Assembly (NCBI RefSeq): GCF_000739735.1
Contig: NZ_BBJF01000003.1
Span: forward strand, 620,001-684,000
DNA length: 64,000 bases
Direction: 5' to 3'
Origin: Paraburkholderia ginsengisoli NBRC 100965
GTDB lineage: Bacteria; Pseudomonadota; Gammaproteobacteria; Burkholderiales; Burkholderiaceae
Part shown: piece by piece, positions 35,727-49,211 of the stretch
How positions within the stretch are numbered: the first letter of the stretch is position 1
Layout: each line of letters starts with the position of its first letter
Notes under the pieces: model-generated
Seen by the model: the letters and a program-made list of their open reading frames with translations, nothing else
Database searches by the model: none
Told to the model about the DNA's origin: nothing
Translations under genes and position numbers: made by a program

Positions 35727-36653
35727 TCAGGTATCGGCGCGGCGTGTGCCGACCCACGGCAGACGCTTGATCACGCCAGTTGCTAGCGCGGTGCCGACGA
35801 GAATCACCGCGCAGCCTTCCAGCATGCCGGGCGACACGCCTTCGCCGAGAAACAGCGCGCCCCACAGAATCCCGAAGATCGGAATCACGAATGTCACGGT
35901 GATCGCGCGCGCCGGTCCGGCCACCGCGATCAGATGGAAGAACAGCATGTACGCGACGCCCGTACAGGCGATGCCAAGCGCGATCACCGCGCCCCACGCG
36001 TGCAGCGAAATCGGCGCAGCCGGCCAGTAGATCACGGCGAGCGGCAGCAGCACGATGGTCGCGCCGGTCATCGTCCCGGCGGCGACGGTCAGCGCATCGA
36101 CGCCGGTCAGGTGACGCTTCGTATAGTTCGCGGCGACGCCGTACAGCAGCGTCGCGCCGAGCGCGGCGCCGGCCGCGAGCGCGGTGGTCAGCGGCGTCGC
36201 GGCCGAGCCGTTGGGCGTGGCGATCTGATCCCACACCAGCATCAATACGCCGAGAAAGCCGATCACGAGACCGAGCGTGCGCAGCGCGCTCAGGCGGTCG
36301 CGCAGCCAGAGGAAGCCGACCAGCGCGCCCCACAATGGCGTGGTCGCATTGATCACCGAGGTCACGCCCACGGACAGCGTCAATTCGGCATAAGCGAACA
36401 GGCAGAACGGCGCCGCCGAATTCAGGATGCCCACCACCAGCAGCGGAAACGCGCGCGTGCGCAGGATCGTCGCCGATTGCTGCAGCGGCCGTCGCGCGAG
36501 CAGCACGATCAGCAAAAAGGCCGCGCCGATGCCGACGCGCAGCGCCATCAGCGGCGCGACGCCGAAGTCGGTCACACCGACGCGGATAAACAGGAACGAC
36601 GCGCCCCACAGAGCGGCGAGGATCAGCAGTTGCAACAGGTTTTGAGGTTTCAT
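35727..36653 (-). CDS. DMT-superfamily (EamA) transporter
   Basis: A 308-residue inner-membrane protein with ten predicted helices in two EamA repeats. The first begins LLQLLILAALWGASFLFIRV and includes NSAAPFCLFAYAELTLSVG. The second begins near AAGAALGATLLYGVAANYTK and ends with PIFGILWGALFLGEGVSPG, the hallmark last-helices segment. The start MKPQNL at 36653 is chosen as the beginning of the first helix. Such proteins export amino acids or metabolites; substrate unknown. It converges on the candidate sRNA. Confidence 0.88.
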   Translation of the reverse strand: MKPQNLLQLLILAALWGASFLFIRVGVTDFGVAPLMALRVGIGAAFLLIVLLARRPLQQSATILRTRAFPLLVVGILNSAAPFCLFAYAELTLSVGVTSVINATTPLWGALVGFLWLRDRLSALRTLGLVIGFLGVLMLVWDQIATPNGSAATPLTTALAAGAALGATLLYGVAANYTKRHLTGVDALTVAAGTMTGATIVLLPLAVIYWPAAPISLHAWGAVIALGIACTGVAYMLFFHLIAVAGPARAITVTFVIPIFGILWGALFLGEGVSPGMLEGCAVILVGTALATGVIKRLPWVGTRRADT

Positions 36654-36994
36654 CGGGATGGCGCCGCGCGCGGTTGAGTCGGGACGCCTGCGCATCGTAG
36701 CAGCGTGATCGCGCGAAACGTTTCAGGCTGGAATGAAACGGCAAGTTTCGGGAGATCGAGGCGTCCGGTGCCTGTGATCGTAAGCGTTTGCGGCGGCGGG
36801 CGCAAAACGAGCAATTCTCACGCTGTTGTGAGAAAAATTGCGATGCGGCGATCGGGGCCGGCTGGGCATGGCTTCGCCGGATTGGGACGCGGTTAAAAAG
36901 CGTGAATTATTTTGCGGCGACGCGCTCTGCTTCCCATCACTCCGGAAAGCAGAGCAAGCCTGTCGAACACAGCCCACCCGTGCGACTCAGCGCA
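36654..36994. other. Intergenic region between the DMT exporter and lldP
   Basis: No gene is seen. It holds a 7-bp inverted repeat TTCTCAC-N6-GTGAGAA (36815-36834), about 165 bases upstream of the exporter start and flanked by CAA and AATTG, a possible regulator site. It also holds the lldP stem-loop listed separately. Confidence 0.5.
36924..36955 (-). terminator. Stem-loop after lldP
   Basis: Twelve paired bases (36924-36935 with 36944-36955, one G-T pair) with an 8-base loop lie 40 bases after the lldP stop. No T tract follows on the minus strand; candidate terminator only. Confidence 0.5.
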
Positions 36995-38593
36995 TCAATG
37001 CGGAATCATCCACTGCAAGAAGTTCTGCTGCGCCCAAACCAGCACGCCGAGCAGCACCGTCAACAGGATCGAATGCTTGAAGGTCTTCGCGAACACCACG
37101 CCTTCCTTGCCTTTGAGTTCGGTGGTCGCCACGCCGGTCGAGATGTTCTGCGGCGAGATCATCTTGCCCATCACGCCGCCCGACGAGTTGGTCGCCGCCA
37201 TCAGTACCGGACTCAGATTCAACTGATTGGCCGCGACCACCTGCAGGTTGCCGAACAGCGCGTTGCCCGACGTATCGCTGCCGGACAGGAACACCGCGAC
37301 CCAGCCGAGAAACGCCGAGACCAGTGGAAAGAACGGCCCCACCGACGCGACGCCGAGACCGAGCGTATAGGTGAGCCCCGAATAGTTCATCAGATACGCG
37401 AGCCCGACGATGGTCGCTACCGTCAGGATGGCGATGCGCGTCTGCACCCAGGTGTCGGCGATCGCCTTGCCGAACTCGCGCGCGCTCAGGCCGACCACGA
37501 ATGTCGTGATCAGCGCCGCGACCAGAATCGCGGTGCCGGTCGCGAGCGGCTGGAAGTCCCATACCGCCGCATACGGCGTGTTGTACAGCGTGATGAACAC
37601 GGCCTTGTCGAGGCCCGGCCACGGCACCTTGACGTCGCCGATCGTGAAGACCCTGGCGACGGTCCACACAATCACCACCACCGACACGATGATCCACGGA
37701 TACCATCCCTGGCCGCCGCCGATCTTGCCGCGCACTTCGCCGACGCGGTCGATGTTGACCGCGAACTTCGGATCGGCGGCGGGTTTCCAGATGCGCAGGA
37801 AAGCGATCGTCAGAATCAGCGACACCATCGACGACAGCACGTCGGTCAGGCTGTAGTTCACATAGTTCGACGCGATGAACTGCGTCAACGCGAAGCTCGC
37901 GCCCGACACCAGCAGCACCGGCCACACGCGCAGCATGTTGCGAAAGCCCGCATACACGCCGATCACGTAAAAGGGCAGCAGGAATGCGAAGAACGGCAAC
38001 TGGCGTCCGACCATCTTCGCGAGCAGATCGGACGGCAGATGCGTGACCGCGCCGAGCACGGTGATCGGTACCCCGAGCGCGCCGAACGCGACCGGCGCGG
38101 TGTTGAAGATCAGCGTGAAGGTGAGCGCTTCGAGCGTCGGAAAGCCGAGCATGATCAGCAGCGAACTGGTGATCGCGACCGGCGTGCCGAAGCCGGAAAT
38201 CCCTTCGAGCAATGCGCCGAATGAAAAGCCGACCACGACCAGCACGACGCGCCGGTCGTTCGGCAGGTTGTCGATCATCCACATGCGGAAGGCCGCGAAG
38301 CGCCCTGAGCGTTGCGCGATGTTGTACAGCAGGATCGCGGTGAACACGATCCACATGACCGGCCAGCATGCGAACACCGCGCCGGCGAACACTGAGTTCA
38401 AGGCCAGCCCAACCGGAAACTGCCAGACGAGGACCGCGACGATCAGGCCGGCGATCAGCCCCGCGAGCGACGCCTGCCACGCCGGTCTGCGCGCCCAGCC
38501 GAGCAGAAGCAGCACGACGATGATCGGCAATACGGCGACGAGAAACGAAGGCAATAGCGAATTACCGACCGGGGTGAGTAGTTGATGAAACAT
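36995..38593 (-). CDS. lldP: L-lactate permease
   Basis: A 532-residue LctP-family proton symporter with about 12-14 helices. It begins MFHQLLTPVGNSLLPSFLVA and carries the family hallmark GALLEGISGFGTPVAITSSL (about residue 125) and GSDTSGNALFGNLQ (about 425). AAGGAG precedes the ATG by 7 bases. Family members take up lactate and glycolate. Neighbouring lactate dehydrogenase genes are absent, so utilisation enzymes must lie elsewhere. A sigma-70 type promoter is visible at 38731-38758. Confidence 0.92.
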   Translation of the reverse strand: MFHQLLTPVGNSLLPSFLVAVLPIIVVLLLLGWARRPAWQASLAGLIAGLIVAVLVWQFPVGLALNSVFAGAVFACWPVMWIVFTAILLYNIAQRSGRFAAFRMWMIDNLPNDRRVVLVVVGFSFGALLEGISGFGTPVAITSSLLIMLGFPTLEALTFTLIFNTAPVAFGALGVPITVLGAVTHLPSDLLAKMVGRQLPFFAFLLPFYVIGVYAGFRNMLRVWPVLLVSGASFALTQFIASNYVNYSLTDVLSSMVSLILTIAFLRIWKPAADPKFAVNIDRVGEVRGKIGGGQGWYPWIIVSVVVIVWTVARVFTIGDVKVPWPGLDKAVFITLYNTPYAAVWDFQPLATGTAILVAALITTFVVGLSAREFGKAIADTWVQTRIAILTVATIVGLAYLMNYSGLTYTLGLGVASVGPFFPLVSAFLGWVAVFLSGSDTSGNALFGNLQVVAANQLNLSPVLMAATNSSGGVMGKMISPQNISTGVATTELKGKEGVVFAKTFKHSILLTVLLGVLVWAQQNFLQWMIPH

Positions 38594-38730
38594 CACGTCT
38601 CCTTGAGGGGTTCGGCTCGACGCGGAATCACACAGGCGGGACGCGTCGCGGAAGCAGGACGGACGAGCGTAGGCGGAACGTAAGAGACGAACCGCGTGGC
38701 TTATTAAACAGACGCTGTATGGCCTTCCGA

Positions 38731-38758
38731 AGCATAGAACCGTGCGCGGGGACGTCAA
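38731..38758 (-). promoter_or_regulatory. Probable lldP promoter
   Basis: TTGACG (38753-38758) and TATGCT (38731-38736) with a 16-base spacer, about 140 bases before the lldP ATG, leaving a long 5' leader. The rest of the 38594-38947 interval has no gene. A 9-bp stem GCCCGCTTT/AAAGCGGGC (38897-38934) just after the next gene's stop may stabilise or end that transcript. Confidence 0.6.
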
Positions 38759-38947
38759 GAAGGGAAACTACCGGCGCGATGAAAGACGTGACGAAACGCC
38801 GGGGTTGTGTTTCGCATGATCAGGAGACCACTCTGCGCGACGCGAAGTGAATGCGCGTCGGCGCGTCGGCGCGATTGCGCGAATGGGCGGCCGTGTGCCC
38901 GCTTTATCGTGAAGCGATAGGTAGGAAAGCGGGCAAGTGGCAGGCGT

Positions 38948-39421
38948 TCAATGCCCGTGATGATGTCCCCATCCTCCGCCTCCCCAATACCCGCCAATGC
39001 CGATCGACACAGACGGCCCGTAGAAGCCGGGATAACCGTAATAAGCGGGGTAGGCGGGATAGACAGGAGGCGGGTAGTAGGCGGGATAAGCCGGCGCCAC
39101 ATAGACGGGCGGAGCCGCGACCGGATAAACCGGTTGTTGCGCGACTTGCGCTTGCTGCTGTGCGCGTTGCTGCGCATCGGCGGGATCGGTCTGACCCACG
39201 GGGACGTCCTGCTGCACGGCTGTCGCGGGGGCCGTTGCGTACGTCGAATAGTAGGCAGGGTAATAGCCGGACGGATAGTAACCGTATGGGTAATAGCACC
39301 CCGATAACGTCAGCATGCAGAGCGTGCCGCCCAGTGCGACGCCTCCGCGGAACATCCGAGGAAATGCGCGCGGCGGCCAGAGGTCGAGCGCGCGGAAAGG
39401 GGTGATGACGCGGGACTTCAT
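38948..39421 (-). CDS. Tyr/Pro-rich lipoprotein
   Basis: A 157-residue predicted lipoprotein. The lipobox is TLSGC after a hydrophobic stretch (VALGGTLCMLTLSGC), with a long basic N region. The mature part is built from Tyr-Pro repeats (YYPYGYYPSGYYPAYYSTYA), a Gln/Ala-rich middle, a second Tyr/Pro block and a C-terminal Gly/His tail (GGGGWGHHHGH). It is probably surface- or periplasm-exposed and extended; the His tail might bind metal. AGGAG lies 5 bases before the ATG. Composition makes family assignment unreliable. Confidence 0.65.
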   Translation of the reverse strand: MKSRVITPFRALDLWPPRAFPRMFRGGVALGGTLCMLTLSGCYYPYGYYPSGYYPAYYSTYATAPATAVQQDVPVGQTDPADAQQRAQQQAQVAQQPVYPVAAPPVYVAPAYPAYYPPPVYPAYPAYYGYPGFYGPSVSIGIGGYWGGGGWGHHHGH

Positions 39422-39703
39422 GACGCGCTCCTGGTTGAACCGTCCGCCGCCATCGACGGCGTGACGACTTCTTGAGCTTACGCTCCCGCAGCGCGAACAC
39501 GATTGCAAAACCGTAACGGTTTATTGCATGTCATTGCAATGCGTCATTTGACGCTCGAATCGAACCGTTCGAGAAGACGCTATTCGTCTGTTCGTCCTGT
39601 CCAGGGAGAGCGCGGCGGATTGAAGGAATCGGTTCAATCCGCACGCGACTCACGCGTTCACATCGACATCGATTAGCAACGCATCACAGCAACATCACGC
39701 CGC

Positions 39704-39916
39704 TCACTTACCGACCTGATTACCGATAATGCCGCCGGCCGCCGCACCGCCGATCGTCGACAATGCGTTGCCCCCGATCGCCGCGCCCGCGGCGCCGCCA
39801 AGCCCCGCGCCGATGGCCGTATCGCGACCTTGACGGCTCATGCCTTCGCACGCGGAAAGGCTCGCAACGAGTGCAACGATGGCAGCGAGCGTACCGATTT
39901 GACGGATCGATTTCAT
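39704..39916 (-). CDS. Glycine-zipper lipoprotein (OsmB-like)
   Basis: A 70-residue lipoprotein with lipobox LSAC (VALVASLSACEGMSRQ). It is followed by a Gly/Ala-rich zipper (GAGLGGAAGAAIGGNALSTI then GGAAAGGIIGNQVGK), the pattern of OsmB and SlyB-type outer-membrane lipoproteins linked to osmotic and envelope stress. The zipper could insert in or associate with the membrane. It is monocistronic. Function by family only. Confidence 0.85.
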   Translation of the reverse strand: MKSIRQIGTLAAIVALVASLSACEGMSRQGRDTAIGAGLGGAAGAAIGGNALSTIGGAAAGGIIGNQVGK

Positions 39917-40112
39917 GATGCTGACTCCGGTTGGTTTAATTGTGGAAAGTGATCATCGAGATGGGACATAACACCCCGTCCATGCATTTGATCTTAGCCG
40001 CGCGTCCCGTATCCAGATGTGTGCGCTTGTCAGCGGACTGACGGCTTCGTAATCAAATGTTTCGCCTCGGTTGCCTTTCGTTAGCACGCGGCGTGCCCGC
40101 TGCGCGTCAATG

Positions 40113-40136
40113 AAAAAGCCCGCCAGTGGCGGGCTT
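40113..40136 (-). terminator. Rho-independent terminator of thiC
   Basis: On the minus strand AAGCCCGCC/GGCGGGCTT forms a 9-bp stem with a 3-base loop ending in a T5 run. It lies about 70 bases after the thiC stop. Confidence 0.85.
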
Positions 40137-40205
40137 CGACGCTGCGATGCGTGTTTGTGATGAATCGGCTGGCGGCAATAAGCGAGCCGATCCGCACGTC
40201 CTGCC

Positions 40206-42338
<2,133 letters not shown>

Positions 42339-42469
42339 CAGCGCACACGATACACCGCCAGGCCGCTGCTTGGCAACCCGTTCCACGGGTCGAGTCGCGG
42401 ACCGGGGCCCGATGCGCGGTGTCTTTTGCTGATGGGGGCGGACTTGCCGGCAAGGAGCCGGCGCGTGAT

Positions 42470-42880
42470 TTAGCGCGAGAAATCGTCGGCGGCTTCGGGC
42501 TGATAGAGGATCTTGTCGAGCTTCAACACCTTCTCCGTGCCGCTTGGCGGCGTGAAGCGGATACGCTCGCCGCGCTTCGCGCCGAGCAGCGCGAGACCGG
42601 CGGGCGAGAACACGTTGAGGCGCCCCTGCGCGAAGTCCGCGTCGGGCGGATAGACGACGGTCCACGTCATCTGCTCGCCGCTGCCTTCGTCGATCAGTGT
42701 GGCTTGCGAATTCATCGTCACCACGTTGGCCGGAATCTCGCGCGAGTCGACGATCACCGCGCGCTCCAGGACGTCGTCGAGCATGTCTTGCAGCTTCGCA
42801 TCCGCGCCGGGCGCGGACGCATGCTTCTCGAGACGGGCGACGTCGAGTTCGGTCAGGTAACAGGGCTTCGTCTTTTTCAT
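42470..42880 (-). CDS. rnk: Regulator of nucleoside diphosphate kinase (GreA/GreB family)
   Basis: A 136-residue protein with a short N-terminal coiled helix (CYLTELDVARLEKHA) and a C-terminal FKBP-like GreA/GreB domain (NVFSPAGLALLGAKRGERIR). It is the size of E. coli Rnk, which binds RNA polymerase through this fold and affects nucleoside diphosphate kinase levels. The coiled coil is too short to act as a Gre factor. The start at 42880 has GGAG 8 bases upstream; the longer frame from 43099 has no support. Confidence 0.85.
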   Translation of the reverse strand: MKKTKPCYLTELDVARLEKHASAPGADAKLQDMLDDVLERAVIVDSREIPANVVTMNSQATLIDEGSGEQMTWTVVYPPDADFAQGRLNVFSPAGLALLGAKRGERIRFTPPSGTEKVLKLDKILYQPEAADDFSR

Positions 42881-43439
42881 GACGGGTACTCCAATTCGAT
42901 CTGCATATAAGGGAACAGCGTGCGATGAGATCGGCCCGGAGCCCGACGACGCGGCCCAGGCAATGGAGCGGGCAGCGTTAGATCGGGCGCCGGGCGGCAG
43001 GAAGCGGGAGCGTTCGGGACGGCTCGGCGGCCGGATGCGGCGCGAACTCCGCGCGCGCGTCACCGGTTGCGCGGCGCGGGCGCAAACGGATGAGGGCACG
43101 GGAAGTCGGGAAGCGCATCGAAGTGGCCGGCAGGTGTCGGAAGAAAGTGGAGAGGGCGTTGCCTGAAAGCAGGAAGCGACGCAATCGAAAGGTGAATGTT
43201 AGCACGCGGCTGCGCGTCTCTTTTTCGATTTGCGGCGCCTTTGCAGTTGTGCAACATGCGGCGCCGTGGCGCTTGTTATGTCCTCAAGCCTATCGCAAAA
43301 ATGTCGTTAATGGTTGTGCGGGTTGTAAAGGGTTCCGTGATGAGGCCTGGCGGGTGGCAAAGACTGCCGCCGGGCGTGGCGATGGAACACCGGCTCGCAT
43401 GAGCGATAAAAAAGCGAATCGGGTCTCGGGAGAGTGCGC
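42881..43439. other. Intergenic region upstream of rnk
   Basis: These 559 bases between divergent genes contain no frame with a ribosome site. Composition is high-GC and Arg/Gly-coding in all frames, as expected for non-coding DNA here. No repeat or terminator of note was seen. Confidence 0.45.
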
Positions 43440-43898
43440 ATGGAAAAGAACACATTACGGTTGCGGACACTCGGTGCGATAGCAGGTGCGATGGTATCGC
43501 TGGCAACGCCGTTGATGGCGTGGGCGGCAGCGGGTGGGACGATCTCGTTCTCAGGAGCGATCGTCGCGCCGCAATTGCGCATGACTACGGGCGTGACGTC
43601 AGCCGGGCTGCCGGTCGCAACCGCGGGTGCGCAAGCGCGGCGGATGGAGCCGGCTCTGACGCTGACTTTCGATGCGCCGCCGGGCGTGGCGGCCGGTGCG
43701 GATGTCTCGTTGCAAGTCAATGACGGCGTGCCGCCGCGCAATCTCGTGGCGGCGCGTTTCGTCGATAACGGCGGGCGTCCCGCCACGGCCCGTAATGGAC
43801 ACTACCAGGTCGGCCGCAACGGCGGCGTGTTGTCGGTGTCGCCCGCGCGGGCGGACACGCCGGATACGCGCGTGACGGTTGTCGTGAGCTACGAATGA
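43440..43898 (+). CDS. Secreted protein with fimbrial-subunit-like N terminus
   Basis: A 152-residue exported protein with signal ending PLMAWAAA. The mature start AGGTISFSGAIVAPQLRMTT resembles the first strand of type 1 fimbrial subunits, but the usual conserved cysteine pair is missing. A beta-rich mature domain follows (ALTLTFDAPPGV, HYQVGRNGGVLSVSPARA, TRVTVVVSYE). The ATG at 43440 has GGGAGAG upstream. No chaperone or usher gene is adjacent, so a true fimbrial role is doubtful. Confidence 0.6.
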   Translation: MEKNTLRLRTLGAIAGAMVSLATPLMAWAAAGGTISFSGAIVAPQLRMTTGVTSAGLPVATAGAQARRMEPALTLTFDAPPGVAAGADVSLQVNDGVPPRNLVAARFVDNGGRPATARNGHYQVGRNGGVLSVSPARADTPDTRVTVVVSYE

Positions 43899-44269
43899 GT
43901 TCGCGCCCCGAGGTTTCGTAGGCGCGCTATGGCGGGGACCTCGCGAAGCCAGCGCCAAAAAAGCGGCGATACGTCCCCCACTTTTTCTGTTGCAAGTACG
44001 CCGAAAAGTTACGATTCTCCCCCTCGACGCGGTGGGCGCTTACTGCATAATGCGATGCGCGCCGCAACCTTGGCGCGTGTTCGCCGTGGCCCGATTTCTC
44101 CCGGCTGCCACGGCCTTGTGGCCCTTTGGTCATCTATCGCCCTTCCGTTCCACCGACATGTCCGCCAGCCTCGCCCGCCAGACCGCATCGCCGATGCGGT
44201 GTCCGCCATCCCGTCACCGGGTCTACAGCGGAGGCGCATTACCTCGAGCGGCATGGGCGGGTTGAACGC
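43899..44269. other. Intergenic region before the second DMT exporter
   Basis: No credible gene. In-frame ATGs upstream of 44270 exist but encode Pro/Arg-rich sequence without a ribosome site. A TGCATAAT at about 44045-44052 could be a -10 element; no matching -35 is clear. Confidence 0.4.
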
Positions 44270-45199
44270 ATGTCGCTGCAACGCTCCACCTTTTTCCCGC
44301 GTGGTTTGCCGATCCGTTTGCCGCAGTCGCACAGCGGCCAGATCGCGCTCGCGCTTGCCGTCGTCTATCTCGTGTGGGGCTCGACGTATCTCGCCGTGCA
44401 CGTCGCGCTCGGCTCGTTTCCACCGCTGCTGCTCTCCGGACTGCGCAACCTGTTTGCCGGCCTAGGCCTGTTCGTCTTCGCGGTGCGTCGCAAACCGGTC
44501 TGGCCGAGCGCCGCCGAGGTTCGCAATGCCGGACTCGTCGGCACGATGCTGGTGGGCCTGTCGAGCGGTATGCTGGCCTACGGCATGCGCACGGTCGGCA
44601 CCGGTACCGCGGCCGTGATGGTCGCGACCGTGCCGCTGTTCGCGACGGTGATCGCCGCCGTCGCGGGCCGCAAGATCGGCCGGGGCGAGTGGTTCGCGGT
44701 AGGGCTGGGTCTGGTCGGCATCGCGATCCTGAGTCACGGCGACAGTGCGCCGGGCTCGGCGGGCGGCAGCCTGGCGATTCTGTGCGGCGCGCTGTTCTGG
44801 GCCGGCGGCGCGCATCTGGCCGGGCGTCTGAAGCTGCCGTCGGACCTGTTTCTGTCGACCGCGTTGCAGATCGGCCTGGGCGGCGCGATGTCGACGATGG
44901 TCGCGTGGGCCTCCGGCGAACGGATGCTCGACGTGCATGTCCTGCCGATGCTGGCGTTCATCTATCTGATGCTGATCGGGACAATGGCCGCGTACGTCGC
45001 GTATGGTTTTCTGATCCGGCATACGAGCCCGATCATCGCGAGTAGCTGCATGTACGTGAATCCCGTGGTCGCGGTGGCGCTCGGCGCGCTGCTGCTGGGC
45101 GAGCCGGTCACGCGCTCGACGGTGATCGCGACCATCGTGATTCTCGCGAGCGTCGGGCTGTCTTTCTGGTTCGATTACAGGAAGAAGGGGCTGGCTTGA
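44270..45199 (+). CDS. DMT-superfamily (EamA) transporter
   Basis: A 309-residue membrane protein with two EamA repeats and about ten helices. The first starts IALALAVVYLVWGSTYLAVH and contains GLRNLFAGLGLFVFAVRR. The second ends with SSCMYVNPVVAVALGALLLG, the family's last-helices signature, and a short basic tail (DYRKKGLA). It resembles YedA-type drug/metabolite exporters. The start MSLQRST at 44270 is closest to the first helix. Substrate unknown. Confidence 0.88.
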   Translation: MSLQRSTFFPRGLPIRLPQSHSGQIALALAVVYLVWGSTYLAVHVALGSFPPLLLSGLRNLFAGLGLFVFAVRRKPVWPSAAEVRNAGLVGTMLVGLSSGMLAYGMRTVGTGTAAVMVATVPLFATVIAAVAGRKIGRGEWFAVGLGLVGIAILSHGDSAPGSAGGSLAILCGALFWAGGAHLAGRLKLPSDLFLSTALQIGLGGAMSTMVAWASGERMLDVHVLPMLAFIYLMLIGTMAAYVAYGFLIRHTSPIIASSCMYVNPVVAVALGALLLGEPVTRSTVIATIVILASVGLSFWFDYRKKGLA

Positions 45200-45311
45200 G
45201 TTGTTGCGCTTTTCGCCTGGGGCGGGGGCTCAGGTCGGAGTGGTTAGATCACATTGGGATTGGGCTTCCTCCAGCCGACGCTCAACCTCCGACCCGACGC
45301 GCCCGCCGCCT

Positions 45312-47730
<2,419 letters not shown>

Positions 47731-48525
47731 ATGAAAATGATCCGAACCATGGCGGCCGTCGTTGCCGTTGCATCCGTTCTGAGCGCTTGCGGCGGCGGCT
47801 CCGATGACGTAGGCAAGGAACTCGGACTGACCAATCCGCAGATCCACTTCATTCACGCGATTCCGAGCGGCCCGGCCGTCGACTTCCTCGTGAACGGCTC
47901 CGCACCGTCCGGGCAGACGAACATCTCGTACAAGGGCGTGACGAACTTCACCAATATCAACACGGGCTCGACCAACGTCGGTTATGCGGCGACCGGCACG
48001 ACGACCGCGCTCGCGAGCGGCAACTTCCCGAACGTCGCGAAGGGCCACGAGTACACGGTGCTAGCGTTGCCGGGTCTCGCCGCACCGGACATCGGCCTGA
48101 TCGACGATCCGTTCGACAAGGGTCTGCTGTCCAATAGCGCTCGCGTGCGCGGCTTCAACGCATCGGCGAACGCGACCAACCTCGACCTGTATCTGGTTCA
48201 GGCCAGCGCCACCAATATCGCCAACGTCTCGCCGACGATGCCGGGCGTCGCGTTCAAGAACGCGGTGCCGGCGAGCGGCCAGGACTCGATCTACGTGTCG
48301 GGCGGCGATTACGTGCTGATCGCAACCGCGGCCGGCAGCAAGACGCCGATCTTCCAGTCGCAGTCGTTCTCGCTGGGGAACAATGCCGACTGGCTGGTGA
48401 CGTCGGTGCCGATCGGCGGCGTGCTGAGCCAGCTGCTGCCGGGTCAGATCCATCTGCTGATTGCGCAGAACGGCAACACGACCACGCCGAGCATCGAGTT
48501 GTCGAATACGCTGACGGGTGAGTAA
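47731..48525 (+). CDS. DUF4397 domain lipoprotein
   Basis: A 264-residue lipoprotein. The signal (MIRTMAAVVAVASVLSACGG) has lipobox LSAC followed by a Gly/Ser spacer. The mature protein contains DUF4397-like beta repeats: IHFIHAIPSGPAVDFLVNGS and, later, VRGFNASANATNLDLYLVQA. Such domains are seen in cell-surface or periplasmic proteins of unknown function. The ATG at 47731 has AGGTGA 6 bases upstream; an overlapping GTG at 47722 is less likely. A strong terminator follows. Confidence 0.85.
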   Translation: MKMIRTMAAVVAVASVLSACGGGSDDVGKELGLTNPQIHFIHAIPSGPAVDFLVNGSAPSGQTNISYKGVTNFTNINTGSTNVGYAATGTTTALASGNFPNVAKGHEYTVLALPGLAAPDIGLIDDPFDKGLLSNSARVRGFNASANATNLDLYLVQASATNIANVSPTMPGVAFKNAVPASGQDSIYVSGGDYVLIATAAGSKTPIFQSQSFSLGNNADWLVTSVPIGGVLSQLLPGQIHLLIAQNGNTTTPSIELSNTLTGE

Positions 48526-48632
48526 GCGGGGGAGCAGGTGAACTGGCCACGCGTTCGGTCAGGCACGCATCGATGACGTGCCGCCGGCGCGACAGGCGCA
48601 GAAAATAACGACAAGTCCTGGGGAGGACGGAG

Positions 48633-48667
48633 CGGCGATCCACGAGAGTGGGTCGCCGTTTTGTTTT
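48633..48667 (+). terminator. Rho-independent terminator of the DUF4397 gene
   Basis: An 11-bp stem (48633-48643/48648-48658, one G-T pair) with loop GAGA is followed by TTTTGTTTT. Confidence 0.88.
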
Positions 48668-48747
48668 AGCGGTTTTGTTTTTTGTTCGGACGCCTATGTG
48701 TTCTCGAGCGGCTGGCATGTCCGCAGGAAGACCCACTAAAAGCCCGC

Positions 48748-48780
48748 AAAAAAAGCCCGCCACGGTTCCCCGTGACAGGC
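48748..48780 (-). terminator. Rho-independent terminator of the entericidin gene
   Basis: On the minus strand an 11-bp stem with two G-T pairs (48770-48780 with 48755-48765) and a 4-base loop precedes seven T residues. It is about 70 bases after the entericidin stop. Confidence 0.85.
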
Positions 48781-48847
48781 TCGTCGAATCGCCGCATGAC
48801 GCGGCGCCACGAAGGCGCCGCCCTTAGGCTACTCGTGCATCACCAGC

Positions 48848-48985
48848 TTACTTGGCCTTTTCAGCCGAGTTCGAGATGGCGTTGCCGCCCTTCGAAATAT
48901 CCTCGCCTGCGCCGGCCACCGTGTTGCAGGCGGAGAGCGATGCGGCCGAGCCAGCAATGAGAAGCAAAGCGATCAGTCGGGCCAT
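48848..48985 (-). CDS. Entericidin A/B-family small lipoprotein
   Basis: A 45-residue gene. The protein begins MARLIALLLIAGSAASLSAC with lipobox Cys at residue 20. The mature 26 residues are NTVAGAGEDISKGGNAISNS then AEKAK, the amphipathic pattern CNTxxGxGxDIxxxGxxI typical of entericidins. In E. coli the EcnA/EcnB pair influences stationary-phase survival; only a single member is here. AGGAGAA lies 6 bases upstream of the ATG and its own terminator follows, so it is a monocistronic unit. Entericidin-like roles in membrane stress are inferred from family. Confidence 0.92.
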   Translation of the reverse strand: MARLIALLLIAGSAASLSACNTVAGAGEDISKGGNAISNSAEKAK

Positions 48986-49211
48986 GGAAGTTCTCCTTGT
49001 CGAAAATGCGTCGGTTGACGTGCCGTATTGCGTGGCACGCGCTAGCTATCGTCCGACCGGGGCTTACGCCAGTCGATCCGGTCTGATTGCATGGTAAAAA
49101 AAGGGCGGGGGCGGCGCTGTCGGTTGCGCTGCGATTTTGTTGTAGGCGGGCTCCGGTGTTTGCGTCGGCGCACTCCTACAACGATGCTTCGTCCGATGCC
49201 ACGCGGCTTTG

